The notes: generated by a model from the letters alone, not told the origin. 64,000 nt of DNA from Alkalihalobacillus deserti (GCF_020734105.1 NZ_JAJAFR010000001.1:186001-250000); one strand, 5' to 3'. Counted from the stretch's first letter, positions 51,580 to 60,985 are shown. Made by a program: numbers and translations.

Positions 51580-51892
51580 ATTTACGAATATTAAATGCAG
51601 CATTTAACTGACCACGTAGCATGCGATCGCGTACTTCTTGCTTTTGCATTTGTTTTTGCTCCATTTTTCGAATCTCAAAGGTTTGCATCCCGTCTTCCAT
51701 TTTATTGGCGATGTCAAGTAGTCGCTCTACATCTAGGAATGAATATTTACGTGTTCCGCCTTTGGATCGTTCTGGATAGATTAATTTTCTTTCTTCATAA
51801 TAGCGTATTTTTCTCTCTGATAGGCCGGTCAATTCACTAACAATACCAATCGTTATCACTTTTTTATCTTTGTATGATGACACCCATTCCAC
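51578..51892 (-). CDS. tnrA: Nitrogen regulator TnrA (MerR family)
   Basis: A 104-residue regulator. The MerR helix-turn-helix ([20 protein letters not shown] followed by [12 protein letters not shown]) and the segment [19 protein letters not shown] match TnrA closely. The C-terminus ([12 protein letters not shown]) is the short tail by which TnrA binds feedback-inhibited glutamine synthetase. It activates or represses genes under nitrogen limitation at TGTNA-N7-TNACA boxes. A perfect box lies upstream at 51965-51981. The alternative, GlnR, has a longer C-terminus and is usually beside glnA. Confidence 0.92.
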   Translation of the reverse strand: MEWVSSYKDKKVITIGIVSELTGLSERKIRYYEERKLIYPERSKGGTRKYSFLDVERLLDIANKMEDGMQTFEIRKMEQKQMQKQEVRDRMLRGQLNAAFNIRK

Positions 51893-51964
51893 CCCTTATT
51901 AAGTCAGAATGTTTCAGATCTTTTTTATATCATAGCATAGCTGATAGTGGGAAACGACTGGAAA

Positions 51965-51981
51965 TGTTAGATAATCTGACA
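51965..51981. promoter_or_regulatory. TnrA/GlnR operator box
   Basis: TGTTAGATAATCTGACA, a 17-base palindrome, matches the consensus TGTNANAWWWTNTNACA at every fixed position. It is 73 bases before the tnrA start and 214 before the siroheme operon start. Confidence 0.85.
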
Positions 51982-52195
51982 TGGTTTATTGGGTATTTAA
52001 CATTTATTGGTAAGTAGTTGATTCGATCTTTTAAATATATAGGATTTGTCAAACAAATATAATTGAGGTCCTATCTGACTTATATTATAATTGATAAAAC
52101 ACATAAAATAACTCGGAATAAATTTAGACTTATGAAAAAATCGAACTTGATGTAAAATACGAATGACATGTTGCAATCGTCGAAGGAGTGTACTA

Positions 52196-53653
52196 ATGGA
52201 AAAAGGCTATGTATATTTAGTGGGTGCAGGACCAGGAGATATTCGTTTATTAACTGTAAAAGGACAACAGTGTCTAGAAATGGCTGATGTTGTTTTATAT
52301 GATCGTCTTGTAAACCCGTTAGTTTTAGAAAAAACAAAACCAGGAGCAGAACTTGTTTATTGTGGGAAATTACCCGATCGTCATCTTCTTAGACAAGAGG
52401 CCATTAATGACTTGCTTGTTAAATATGCGTTAGAAGGAAAAGTAGTTGTTAGGTTAAAGGGGGGAGATCCTAGTGTTTATGGACGGGTTGGTGAGGAAGC
52501 GGCTGAACTGGAGAAATTTCAAATTGACTATGAGATCGTACCAGGTATTACAGCGGGAATTGGGGCATCGACTTATGCCGGTGTTCCAGTTACCCATCGG
52601 GATTATGGCGCCTCGTTTGCTATTGTGACAGGACATGATAAATCTGCAGATGGACAACCTTTGATTGATTGGCAAGGGTTAGCTAAAGCAATCGATACAA
52701 TTGCTTTTTACATGGGAGTTAAAAACCTTCCCTATATATGTGAACAGTTGATAGAAAATGGTCGCAAAAAAGACACACCAGTTCTACTTGTGCAGTGGGG
52801 AACGTTAGGGAAACAAAAAACGCTCATGGGTACGTTGGAGACCATCGCTCAATTAGTGAAGGAACAAAAATTTTCAAACCCAGCTATAACGATAGTTGGA
52901 GATGTTGCTAAGCTTAGAAAGACAGAAAGTTGGTTTGAACGCCAGCCTTTATTTGGAAAACATATATTGTTTGGTCGAACATCAGAAGGAGAAAGTGAGA
53001 TTGCTTCCGAGCTTACTCGTCTTGGAGCTGAAGTCTTAGAATATCCTCGATTTATCACAGAAACGAAGGAAATAGATCTTGATTTCGCAAACTATGATGA
53101 AATTATTTTTCATTCACCAAAAAGCGTGAAGTGGTTTTTTAACCAGTTAAAGAAACAGCGGTTAGATATTCGTTCTCTGACAGCAACCCTCTATGGTGCT
53201 TCTATGAAATCAATTAAGGCAATTGAATCTTTTGCTTGTCTAGGTTTTCCGATTCGTGAGATGATGGAAGGGAGAAAAAGACTGCTAATTGGCCCTGACG
53301 TTTGGAAAGAGCGTGTCCAACAAAGAATGGAGCTCTATGGTCAACATGATTTCCTTGCCTCTCATTCAGAATTGATTGTTGCGCAATCAAACTTCACTTG
53401 TCAACGAATCCTTGATGAAGATCGAGTAGATACAATTGTTTTTCCGAGTGCAGAGTCAGTGAAAGTCGTTACGGAACAAATCACTGCCTGCAATGAAACA
53501 CCTGCGACACTTTCGGAACGCGCCGAGATTATTTGTTTCGGGCCTGCCACGTACAATGCTGCTATCCGTTATGGTTACCTGGTAACAACTACGTTACAAG
53601 AACCTTCAGGACACGCATTGGTAAATGAACTAGTGAAAACCAGATCAAGTTAA
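52196..53653 (+). CDS. Fused uroporphyrinogen-III methyltransferase and uroporphyrinogen-III synthase-like protein (NasF type)
   Basis: A 485-residue protein. Residues 1-240 are SUMT/CobA: VYLVGAGPGDIRLLTVKG, VRLKGGDPSVYGRVGEEAAE and VPGITAG, the S-adenosylmethionine site. It methylates uroporphyrinogen III twice to precorrin-2. Residues about 250-485 resemble HemD-like uroporphyrinogen-III synthase (LLIGPDVW, DTIVFPSAESVK). This is the NasF layout. ATG 52196 follows GAAGGAGTG; the frame start at 52163 has none. It is divergent from tnrA and first of the siroheme operon. Confidence 0.88.
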   Translation: MEKGYVYLVGAGPGDIRLLTVKGQQCLEMADVVLYDRLVNPLVLEKTKPGAELVYCGKLPDRHLLRQEAINDLLVKYALEGKVVVRLKGGDPSVYGRVGEEAAELEKFQIDYEIVPGITAGIGASTYAGVPVTHRDYGASFAIVTGHDKSADGQPLIDWQGLAKAIDTIAFYMGVKNLPYICEQLIENGRKKDTPVLLVQWGTLGKQKTLMGTLETIAQLVKEQKFSNPAITIVGDVAKLRKTESWFERQPLFGKHILFGRTSEGESEIASELTRLGAEVLEYPRFITETKEIDLDFANYDEIIFHSPKSVKWFFNQLKKQRLDIRSLTATLYGASMKSIKAIESFACLGFPIREMMEGRKRLLIGPDVWKERVQQRMELYGQHDFLASHSELIVAQSNFTCQRILDEDRVDTIVFPSAESVKVVTEQITACNETPATLSERAEIICFGPATYNAAIRYGYLVTTTLQEPSGHALVNELVKTRSS

Positions 53654-53668
53654 AGGAAGGTGAGCTCT

Positions 53669-54505
53669 TTGCAAGCCATTTTATATATTGGACATGGTAG
53701 CCGAGTTCAAGCTGGAAATGAGGAGCTGAATGCTTTTGTAGAAAAAGCAAAAGCGGCTCACCCAAATGTTGAAATTCAAGAATGTTGCTTCCTTGAATTA
53801 GCAGAGCCAACGATTCAAGAAGGGGTCGAATCCTGTATCAAAAAGGGAGCTACTAAAATTGCAGTTGTTCCCGTTTTACTGTTAACTGCGATGCACGTAA
53901 AAGTAGATATTCCAGAAGCGATCGATAAACTGAAAAAACGTTATCCTGCTGTTTCATTCGCATATGGGCGCCCGATTGGAATAGAATCTACCGTTATTGA
54001 CATAGTGAAAAATCGTCTGAAAGAAGCTGGGTTCCCGTTACGAGATGGACGTCCAAATTATGAAGCCAGAGAACCTATTTCTATTCTTCTTGTTGGGAGA
54101 GGGAGTAGTGATCCTGACGCGACGAGTGATTTGATGAAGATTGCTCGTTTAGTTTGGGAATTTACTCCTGTAGCGGATGTGGATGTTTGTTTTCTTGCTG
54201 CAACACGGCCAAATGTAGACGAAGGTTTAATGCGAGTGAATCGCCTCCCAAATGAAAAAGTTTACGTTGTACCTTATCTTCTTTTTACAGGGGTTCTGAT
54301 GAAAGGCTTACAAAAACAGCTGGATGAGTGGTCAAAACAATCAAATAAAGAATATATACTTTGTGATTATTTAGGATTTGACGACCAATTAATTACAGTT
54401 TTAGCAAGACGTGTTCAAGAAGTATTAGATGAGAATGTTTTGGTCAATTGTGACACTTGCTTGTATCGAACTGGCTTCTTCGAACAACAAGGAGCAAAAG
54501 GATGA
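53669..54505 (+). CDS. sirB: Sirohydrochlorin ferrochelatase (CbiX/SirB-like)
   Basis: A 278-residue two-domain chelatase. Domain 1 begins QAILYIGHGSRVQAGNEELN, with metal His; domain 2 begins ISILLVGRGSSDPDATSDLM. It inserts iron into sirohydrochlorin to make siroheme. TTG 53669 is favoured, behind AAAGGAAGG. The stop overlaps the next start (ATGA). A double-domain SirB of this length is usual in Bacillus (YlnE). A cobalt chelatase role is the alternative, given the cobalamin genes nearby. Confidence 0.88.
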   Translation: MQAILYIGHGSRVQAGNEELNAFVEKAKAAHPNVEIQECCFLELAEPTIQEGVESCIKKGATKIAVVPVLLLTAMHVKVDIPEAIDKLKKRYPAVSFAYGRPIGIESTVIDIVKNRLKEAGFPLRDGRPNYEAREPISILLVGRGSSDPDATSDLMKIARLVWEFTPVADVDVCFLAATRPNVDEGLMRVNRLPNEKVYVVPYLLFTGVLMKGLQKQLDEWSKQSNKEYILCDYLGFDDQLITVLARRVQEVLDENVLVNCDTCLYRTGFFEQQGAKG

Positions 54506-55134
54506 AAGGCTACCTACCTTTACTATTTAAAGTTGAAGGGAAAAGTGCTGCAGTGATTGGTGCAGGATCTGTAGCGAAGCGCCATGTTTTAAAATTGATA
54601 AAAGTTGGGATCAGCGATATTATCGTATATGCTCCGAGCCTAGACGAAGATTTCCAAACGTTTGTAAACAGGGAGGAAGTCACATGGAGGAAAGGAGAAG
54701 TTCAGGCTTCTCAGTTATTTATTGAGAACATGTTATTTTTAACAACGAATAATTCAGAACTTCATCTAGCAATCTATCAAAATCGACAACCAAATCAACT
54801 TATATATATGGCTGACCATCCTGAATTAAGTGATTTTCATTTTCCACTGACTTTAGAAAAGGGTCTTTTGACAATCGCTCTGTCAACTGGTGGGGCAAGT
54901 CCATCTTACGGAAAACAACTGATGACAGAGTTTGAATCGTTTTTAACGGACACTATTGAAGAGGATTTAGATTTTTTAGCAAAAGCTAGACAGCAAGTAC
55001 TAGCTAGTGGACTAGATGAGCAGACGCGAAGAAATATATTAAAAAGAACTGCAACAAAAGCATTTTTGCATAATAGAGAACGTGGAACATTACTAAAGCA
55101 ATTACTAGATGAACACACGAAAAAATCGACCTAA
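54502..55134 (+). CDS. sirC: Precorrin-2 dehydrogenase (SirC-like)
   Basis: A 210-residue enzyme that oxidises precorrin-2 to sirohydrochlorin with NAD. The N-terminal Rossmann motif is AAVIGAGSVAKRHVLKLI. The block LSTGGASPSYGKQL is a family signature. ATG 54502 follows ACAAGGAGCAAAAGG. It is the last gene of the operon, and a terminator follows. The function fits YlnF of B. subtilis. Confidence 0.9.
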   Translation: MKGYLPLLFKVEGKSAAVIGAGSVAKRHVLKLIKVGISDIIVYAPSLDEDFQTFVNREEVTWRKGEVQASQLFIENMLFLTTNNSELHLAIYQNRQPNQLIYMADHPELSDFHFPLTLEKGLLTIALSTGGASPSYGKQLMTEFESFLTDTIEEDLDFLAKARQQVLASGLDEQTRRNILKRTATKAFLHNRERGTLLKQLLDEHTKKST

Positions 55135-55149
55135 GCAGTCGGTTTTTTT
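55117..55149 (+). terminator. Intrinsic terminator of the siroheme operon
   Basis: AAAAAATCGAC pairs with GTCGGTTTTTTT around CTAAGCA. It overlaps the end of sirC. Confidence 0.85.
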
Positions 55150-55289
55150 CATAGTCACAACTTGTTTGCGGTGTTGGTAGAAGAATACTGGTTAGGAGAA
55201 GTTAGCTTAGTTTAGTTTAGGGAAAAAGATCAACAATAAATAGGATTTAGTAGTTATAATAAAGGAACATGATGATAAGGAGTGAGGGA

Positions 55290-56675
55290 ATGCAACGACG
55301 CATCATCGTTTCAGGTACGGCTAGCGGTGTTGGGAAAACAACGGTAACACTTGGTCTAATGGCGGCTTTAACTAAGCAACAAAGGATTGTACAAGGATTT
55401 AAGTGTGGGCCTGATTATTTGGATCCAACCTTTCATTTAGCTATTACCAATCGAATATCACACCAACTTGATAGCTGGATGCTATCTGAAGAATGGATCA
55501 AAACGATTTTTTATAAACATAGTAAGGATGCTGATCTTTCTATCATTGAAGGAATGATGGGATTATTTGATGGACATGCAGCCTCAAATAATGTTGGAAG
55601 TACATATGAGATAAGTCAAATCCTAGATGCACCTATCTTGTTAGTAGTCGATATCAGCCATTGTGCAAGAAGTGCTGCAGCAATCGTTAGAGGATATCAA
55701 TTACTAGAGGAGGATGTAAATCTCGCAGGGGTTATTCTTAACCATGCTGGCAGTGAGGGGCATGCTAACCTCTGTCAGGAAGCCATTGAACAAATGTGCG
55801 ACATACCTGTTGTAGGCTATTTAAAATCAGATGATGTGCCTGTTCTTCCTGAGAGGCACTTGGGGCTCGTTTCAGCACTAGAACAGGGCCAGCACGATCT
55901 CCTTATCGAAACTTTGGCTCGTGTTGTAGCCAATCAGTTTGATCTAGCTAAAATCCTAGATATCGCACAGCGGTCAACTAGTTTAAAAGAAGAAAAGTTT
56001 ATATTCAATTGGCCTGTGGAATCTAGACATGTCCGCATCGCTGTGGCATATGACGCTGCTTTTCATTTCTACTATGAAGAGAACTTTTCCCTTCTTAAGA
56101 AGGCAGGAGCTGAGTTAGTCCTGTTTTCTCCATTGGCTGGGGAATCGCTTCCTTCTGAGTGCGATGGAGTTTATTTAGGGGGTGGCTTTCCTGAAGAATA
56201 TCTCGAACCACTAATGAAAAATAAGAAACTAATAGCAGATATTCAAAAAGCTAGTAAAGATGGCATGCCTATTTTGGCAGAATGCGGCGGGTATATGTTT
56301 TTAGCAAAGGAGATCCATGTTAACGGAAAGACATACCCAATGGCAGGTGTGATTCCTATGGAAGTAACAATGCAAGAGAAACTAGCGGCAATAGGTTATC
56401 GCGAAGTGGCAACAGTGACGGAGACCATTTTTGGAAAAAAAGGAACTTTAATTAGAGGGCATGAATTTCATTATTCGACTTCAAGATTCATTGAAGATGT
56501 TCAACCGGCATTCACCTATGAAACTCAAAATGGAGAAAGGCATCATGTCGGTTTTCAATCAAATGAAGTTCTTGCTAGCTACATCCATCTTCACCTCGCT
56601 TCAAATCCAGAAATGGCATTAGCGTGGATGGAGACATGCCAACAATATCAATTAAAAAGGGAGAACAGCAAATGA
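55290..56675 (+). CDS. cobB: Cobyrinate a,c-diamide synthase
   Basis: A 461-residue enzyme of cobalamin synthesis that amidates cobyrinate with glutamine and ATP. P-loop GTASGVGKTTV, FKCGPDYLDPTFH, and the C-terminal glutamine amidotransferase core LAECGGYMFLA are seen. ATG 55290 follows AAGGAGTGAGGGA. The operon holds only cobB and cobT; other cobalamin genes are not in the window. The stop overlaps the cobT start (ATGA). Confidence 0.9.
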   Translation: MQRRIIVSGTASGVGKTTVTLGLMAALTKQQRIVQGFKCGPDYLDPTFHLAITNRISHQLDSWMLSEEWIKTIFYKHSKDADLSIIEGMMGLFDGHAASNNVGSTYEISQILDAPILLVVDISHCARSAAAIVRGYQLLEEDVNLAGVILNHAGSEGHANLCQEAIEQMCDIPVVGYLKSDDVPVLPERHLGLVSALEQGQHDLLIETLARVVANQFDLAKILDIAQRSTSLKEEKFIFNWPVESRHVRIAVAYDAAFHFYYEENFSLLKKAGAELVLFSPLAGESLPSECDGVYLGGGFPEEYLEPLMKNKKLIADIQKASKDGMPILAECGGYMFLAKEIHVNGKTYPMAGVIPMEVTMQEKLAAIGYREVATVTETIFGKKGTLIRGHEFHYSTSRFIEDVQPAFTYETQNGERHHVGFQSNEVLASYIHLHLASNPEMALAWMETCQQYQLKRENSK

Positions 56676-57691
56676 CCATTGAGACATTTAACGAGGTGGT
56701 TCTAACCGATACAAAAGCTCGTTTAAATCAACTAGCCAAACCTTTCGGAAGCCTTGGAAGATTGGAAAAATTAGCTATTCAATTAGCAGGAATTACGGGA
56801 CAAGTTCAACCTATAATCGAAAAACCAGTAATTATTGTCGCGGCGGCAGACCATGGGATTGTAGTAGAGGGTGTCTCAGCCTATCCTCAAGAAGTTACGG
56901 CATTAATGATTGAGAACTTTGTTCGTGGAGGGGCTGCTATTAATGTGTTTGCTAGGCAAATAGGAGCTGAAGTGGTCGTTGTTGATGTCGGGGTCAACGC
57001 TGATGTTTGTACGCAACCAATCATTCATCAAAAAATCAGAAATGGAACTAGGAATTTCCTTCACGAAGATGCTATGACGGAAGAAGAAGCTTTGGCCGCC
57101 ATCTCAGTCGGTAAAGAGATCGCCAAAGAATCCATCATGAAAGGTCACCGCTTACTGATTACAGGAGAAATGGGAATAGGAAACACAAGCGCATCTAGTG
57201 CTCTTGTTGCTTGTTTGACAAAAGAGCCCATTGAAAAAGTAGTGGGAATTGGAACCGGATTAAAAGAAGAGGAAAGAAGAAAAAAGGTTACGATTATTAA
57301 AGAAGCAATAGTGAATCGTAATATAACTGCTCACACATCTCCATTGTCAATCTTAGCGAAAGTAGGAGGCCTTGAAATCGCCACTTTAGCGGGTGTCATT
57401 TTAGAAGGGGCAGTCAGACAAACACCAGTACTAATTGATGGTTTTATTTCGACTGCAGCGGCTTTAGTAGCGAAAAAATTAGAACCTGCAATCGGACCTT
57501 ATTTAATGGTTGCTCATCAATCGACAGAACTCGGGCATGAAGTTGTGATGAAATATTTAGACGTCGAGCCTATTTTAAAGCTGGACTTACGATTAGGAGA
57601 AGGTACAGGAGCAGCACTGGCTTATCCAATTGTAGAAGCTTCATCTAGAATATTAAGCGAAATGGCTACTTTTAAAGATTTAGGATTGTAA
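56672..57691 (+). CDS. cobT: Nicotinate-nucleotide-dimethylbenzimidazole phosphoribosyltransferase
   Basis: A 339-residue enzyme that activates the lower ligand base of cobalamin. Motifs: GSLGRLEKLAIQLAGI, AADHGIVVEGVSAYP, LITGEMGIGNTSASSALV, and the catalytic glutamate in LRLGEGTGAALAYPI. ATG 56672, behind AAAAGGGAGA, is favoured over the frame start 56624 that lies in cobB. It is co-transcribed with cobB and ends at a terminator. Confidence 0.93.
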   Translation: MTIETFNEVVLTDTKARLNQLAKPFGSLGRLEKLAIQLAGITGQVQPIIEKPVIIVAAADHGIVVEGVSAYPQEVTALMIENFVRGGAAINVFARQIGAEVVVVDVGVNADVCTQPIIHQKIRNGTRNFLHEDAMTEEEALAAISVGKEIAKESIMKGHRLLITGEMGIGNTSASSALVACLTKEPIEKVVGIGTGLKEEERRKKVTIIKEAIVNRNITAHTSPLSILAKVGGLEIATLAGVILEGAVRQTPVLIDGFISTAAALVAKKLEPAIGPYLMVAHQSTELGHEVVMKYLDVEPILKLDLRLGEGTGAALAYPIVEASSRILSEMATFKDLGL

Positions 57692-57726
57692 TAGGTTTTA
57701 CATAAATTCGAACGATACTTTAAAAG

Positions 57727-57764
57727 AAAAGGCAGGTGAGAAAGCTCTCATCTGCCTTTTTTTA
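57727..57764. terminator. Bidirectional intrinsic terminator
   Basis: AAAAGGCAGGTGAGA pairs with TCTCATCTGCCTTTT around AAGC, followed by TTT. It lies between cobT and the convergent folE2. Confidence 0.85.
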
Positions 57765-57767
57765 CAT

Positions 57768-58652
57768 TTATTTAGTATAGGTTAGTTTAGCGATTGCGTC
57801 ATGTTGGTGGATGGACTCTTCATTACGACATTCAACGGTGAATGATTTGACAGCATCATTTTCATATAAATCAGCTGCAACAAGGCGAACGAGATCTTCA
57901 ACAAAACGTGGGTTTTCGTAAGCATGTTCTGTTACAGCTTTCTCATCTGGACGCTTTAATACAGGGTAAAGAATAGAACTTGCATTAGTTTCAGCTGCTT
58001 CAAGAAGGACAACTTTCCAATCAGCCGCATAGTTGTCATCGACCGTGACAGTCATTGTTACGAAGCTACGTTGATTGTGCGCACTGTATTCACTAATTTC
58101 TTTAGAACAAGGACATAGCGTTGTAACAGCACCAGTTAATGTAATAATAGATGTATAACCTTTTTCTTCATTGAAAGAAACATCGTATGTTACATCAGCA
58201 TGAGCCATCCCCTCTTTTTGCATCGCAGGGCTTGTCTTTGTAAAAAACCAAGGGAACGTAACACGGACATTCGCCGCTTTCTGATTCATTTCTTGAGCCA
58301 AGATAGCAGTAAACTCACGTAGTGTTTCATCCGTAAGTAAATGAGATTGAAAAAAATGATGCAGTTGTTCCGTTAAACGACTCATGTTAATGCCTTTAAG
58401 ATCTTGCTCTAAACTCGTTGTTAGCGCAAAAGTAGCCGTTGTCGTCTGAGTAGTTGGTGCGATTTCTGATTCAATCATTACTGGATATTTCACGTCTGAA
58501 ATCCCTACTTGTTGAATGGGAAAGTAAAAATCTGCTGGTTTATTTTGAAGGTCTGGCATTTTTTCTTTATCGGTTGGTTTTGTCCCAATAATGGGGTCAA
58601 CAGTACCAAAATGACGATGACGCTCAGCCTTATGTGGTAAAGAACGCTTCAT
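57768..58652 (-). CDS. folE2: GTP cyclohydrolase FolE2 (zinc-independent type)
   Basis: A 294-residue GTP cyclohydrolase IB for folate or queuosine synthesis. Conserved blocks are LCPCSKEIS with YSAHNQRS (metal cysteine and histidine region), ENPRFVEDLVR and ECRNEESIHQHDA. The type is known to work with metals other than zinc and, in B. subtilis (YciA), to be induced under zinc limitation. I saw no Zur box upstream. The ATG is preceded by AGGAGTGATCATAAA. Confidence 0.92.
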   Translation of the reverse strand: MKRSLPHKAERHRHFGTVDPIIGTKPTDKEKMPDLQNKPADFYFPIQQVGISDVKYPVMIESEIAPTTQTTTATFALTTSLEQDLKGINMSRLTEQLHHFFQSHLLTDETLREFTAILAQEMNQKAANVRVTFPWFFTKTSPAMQKEGMAHADVTYDVSFNEEKGYTSIITLTGAVTTLCPCSKEISEYSAHNQRSFVTMTVTVDDNYAADWKVVLLEAAETNASSILYPVLKRPDEKAVTEHAYENPRFVEDLVRLVAADLYENDAVKSFTVECRNEESIHQHDAIAKLTYTK

Positions 58653-58861
58653 TTTATGATCACTCCTGAAAGTTAATTCTCTATTAGAAAAATTCTAGCA
58701 TAACTTTACATGAAAACTGACAATTATATTTCAGTACCAAAAAAGTTGCGAGTTATACTTACTACATATTACACTACAATGGGAAAAGGAAACAAGAAAG
58801 TTGACTGAGGTTATCAACCTTTAGATTAAAAAGGTGAAAATGTTAAAAGGAAAAGAGGTAT

Positions 58862-59149
58862 ATGATGAAAAAAGGAACGATAATATGGCTAGTGGTAGCA
58901 ATAGCACTAATTATTTTCGGTTTCACAATCGAAGTGACGGTGACCCCTTCGGATGAAACCAGAGTTATTATAGATCATACTCAAAAAGTTTATAGTGCAC
59001 CTGCTTGTTATGACCAAGCCGAACTAACAAATAATCTAGAGGAAACAACACTTGGACATGCAAAAGATCTAGAATATGTAAGTGAATCAAATTGTACAGA
59101 AAAGGAATTTTCAGGGGAGAAAAAGCCGTTTTTATTAAGTCTATTTTAA
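58862..59149 (+). CDS. Small secreted or anchored hypothetical protein
   Basis: A 95-residue protein with one N-terminal hydrophobic segment (TIIWLVVAIALIIFGFTIEV) and two cysteines in the outside part (APACYDQ and SNCTEKE), which could form a disulfide. No family is recognised. The ATG follows AAAGAGGTATATG. The gap of 24 bases to the lipoprotein gene at 59174 suggests a pair. Confidence 0.6.
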   Translation: MMKKGTIIWLVVAIALIIFGFTIEVTVTPSDETRVIIDHTQKVYSAPACYDQAELTNNLEETTLGHAKDLEYVSESNCTEKEFSGEKKPFLLSLF

Positions 59150-59173
59150 TAACGAGTGAAAGGAGTGTGGTAA

Positions 59174-59332
59174 ATGAAGAAATCATTATTTATCATCATA
59201 TATCTCCTTAGCATTATTGGTTGCGATACGATACTAACTGCGGAAGGAATTCCATCAGAGAGACTAGGAGAAATCACTTTATCAGAAAATGAAAAAGTGA
59301 TTTTTTCTTTGTTGACTGATGAAGTTTTTTAA
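59174..59332 (+). CDS. Small lipoprotein
   Basis: A 52-residue ORF, MKKSLFIIIYLLSIIGCDTI then LTAEGIPSERLGEITLSENE, behind GAAAGGAGTGTGG. The signal segment ends in SIIGC, a plausible lipobox with the cysteine at residue 17. A hairpin with a T run (AAATCACTTT and AAAGTGATTTTTT at 59271-59305) lies inside the coding sequence, so transcripts may be trimmed there or the gene may be truncated. No family is recognised. The 282 bases after it hold a promoter but no gene. Confidence 0.5.
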   Translation: MKKSLFIIIYLLSIIGCDTILTAEGIPSERLGEITLSENEKVIFSLLTDEVF

Positions 59333-59522
59333 GTTTTAGTTTCTAGAAATAGGTGAAGGGGGTTTTAAGAGAGAGAGGTCGACTAGGCTTTCTTCTATCA
59401 GCCTCATTTTTGGATTCAAGAGTCAATGCCAAGAAAAGGTGTGTATTGTATGGAACAATGTGGTGAGTCTAGCTGAGGAAGAATAAGGCGTATATGTAAG
59501 TGTATAACGTTAAAGAATCACT

Positions 59523-59551
59523 TTGCAGTTCCGATTTTAGTATGCTATATT
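59523..59551 (+). promoter_or_regulatory. Sigma-A promoter of the aspartokinase gene
   Basis: TTGCAG at 59523-59528, 17 bases, TATATT at 59546-59551, about 63 bases before the start. No lysine riboswitch was recognised. Confidence 0.6.
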
Positions 59552-59614
59552 GGGAATGTTCTAAAAACTTAAAAAGCAGAGAGAATTGAAGGATAAGGGA
59601 GCTGGAGACAACAG

Positions 59615-60985
59615 ATGAAGGTAGCGAAATTTGGGGGGACATCGGTAGCAAGTGCAGAGCAAATTAAAAAGGTAGCTGCCATAGTGTCAGAGGATAAAGA
59701 AAGAAAAGTTATTGTGGTATCTGCACCTGGTAAGCGTCATAGCGACGATACCAAGGTAACAGATCTTCTCATTCAATTAGGAGAAACTATGCTGCAAAAA
59801 GGAGAAGCGGAAATCGAGTTAGAAGAAGTCGTAAAGCGTTATGAAGATATCGCAGACGGTTTGGACCTAGGACGTGACATCGTTGCGACGATTGAAGCAG
59901 ATTTGCGGAAAAGACTTGAATTCGATTTGAGTCGGTCAGAATCGTTTATGGATTTAATAAAAGCGAGTGGCGAGGACAATAATGCTAAGCTGATTGCTTC
60001 TTATTTTCAAAAAGTAGGATTAAATGCTACCTACCTAAATCCTCAAGATGCTGGATTGTTTGTTAGTGATGAGCCAGGAAATGCTCAAGTACTACCAGAG
60101 GCATATGACCATCTTATTAAATTACGTCAACGAAATGAAATTATTGTATTTCCGGGCTTTTTCGGTTATTCAAAAGAAGGAACTCTTGTTACATTCTCAC
60201 GTGGAGGTTCAGATATCACGGGCTCTATTTTAGCTGCTGGTGTTAAAGCGGACTTATACGAAAACTTTACAGATGTTGATTCTGTTTTTGCTGCAAATCC
60301 TAATATTATTGATAACCCAGTAAAAATTAAGAGAATGACATACAGAGAAATGCGGGAATTATCTTATGCTGGTTTTTCTGTTTTTCATGACGAAGCTTTA
60401 TTCCCTGCTTTTAGAAATGGAATCCCAGTTTGTGTAAAAAATACAAATAATCCATCTTCTTCTGGAACGATGATTATTGCTGAAAGAGAATATTTTCTAA
60501 ACCCAGTAATTGGAATTGCCGCAGATGAAGATTTTGCAACTATTTATGTTCGTAAATATTTAATGAACCGAGAAGTAGGATTTGGTCGTAAATTGCTGCA
60601 AATTTTAGAGGATGAGGGTTTATCTTATGAGCATATGCCATCTGGAATTGATGATACTTCAGTTATTCTACGTCAAGAACAATTAACAGAAAAGATTGAA
60701 GAAAGAATTGTCGCTAGAATTAATGATGAACTTTGTGTAGATGATGTCTATATTGAGCGTGACTTTGCTATGGTCATGATCGTAGGAGAAGGGATGCATA
60801 ATACGATCGGAATTTCTTCACGTGCGACAGCTGCTTTAACGCGGGCAAACGTTAATATTGAAATGATCAACCAAGGGTCATCAGAAGTAAGTTTAATTTT
60901 AGGAATCCATGCCTCTGACGCTGACCGTACAGTAAGGGAATTGTACCAGGAATTTTTTGGTGGATCAGATGAGACTGTTCAATAA
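59615..60985 (+). CDS. Aspartokinase (YclM type)
   Basis: A 456-residue aspartate kinase, the first step of lysine, threonine and methionine synthesis. The kinase domain begins VAKFGGTSVASAEQIKKVAA and includes TFSRGGSDITGSILAAG; two ACT-like domains follow from about residue 300 (NPVIGIAADEDFATIYV; GEGMHNTIGISSRATAALT). The single-subunit length of about 455 matches YclM of B. subtilis rather than the split LysC or DapG. Regulation by lysine or threonine is likely but is not shown in the leader. Confidence 0.88.
   Translation: MKVAKFGGTSVASAEQIKKVAAIVSEDKERKVIVVSAPGKRHSDDTKVTDLLIQLGETMLQKGEAEIELEEVVKRYEDIADGLDLGRDIVATIEADLRKRLEFDLSRSESFMDLIKASGEDNNAKLIASYFQKVGLNATYLNPQDAGLFVSDEPGNAQVLPEAYDHLIKLRQRNEIIVFPGFFGYSKEGTLVTFSRGGSDITGSILAAGVKADLYENFTDVDSVFAANPNIIDNPVKIKRMTYREMRELSYAGFSVFHDEALFPAFRNGIPVCVKNTNNPSSSGTMIIAEREYFLNPVIGIAADEDFATIYVRKYLMNREVGFGRKLLQILEDEGLSYEHMPSGIDDTSVILRQEQLTEKIEERIVARINDELCVDDVYIERDFAMVMIVGEGMHNTIGISSRATAALTRANVNIEMINQGSSEVSLILGIHASDADRTVRELYQEFFGGSDETVQ

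Noticed and set aside
55150..55289. Cobalamin riboswitch before cobB
   Set aside because: The gap of about 140 bases is shorter than the aptamer and lacks its conserved strings.
59333..59614. Lysine riboswitch before the aspartokinase
   Set aside because: The gap is too poor in the conserved GAGG/AGTAA-type strings and shows only a promoter. YclM-type genes are not usually under the L-box.
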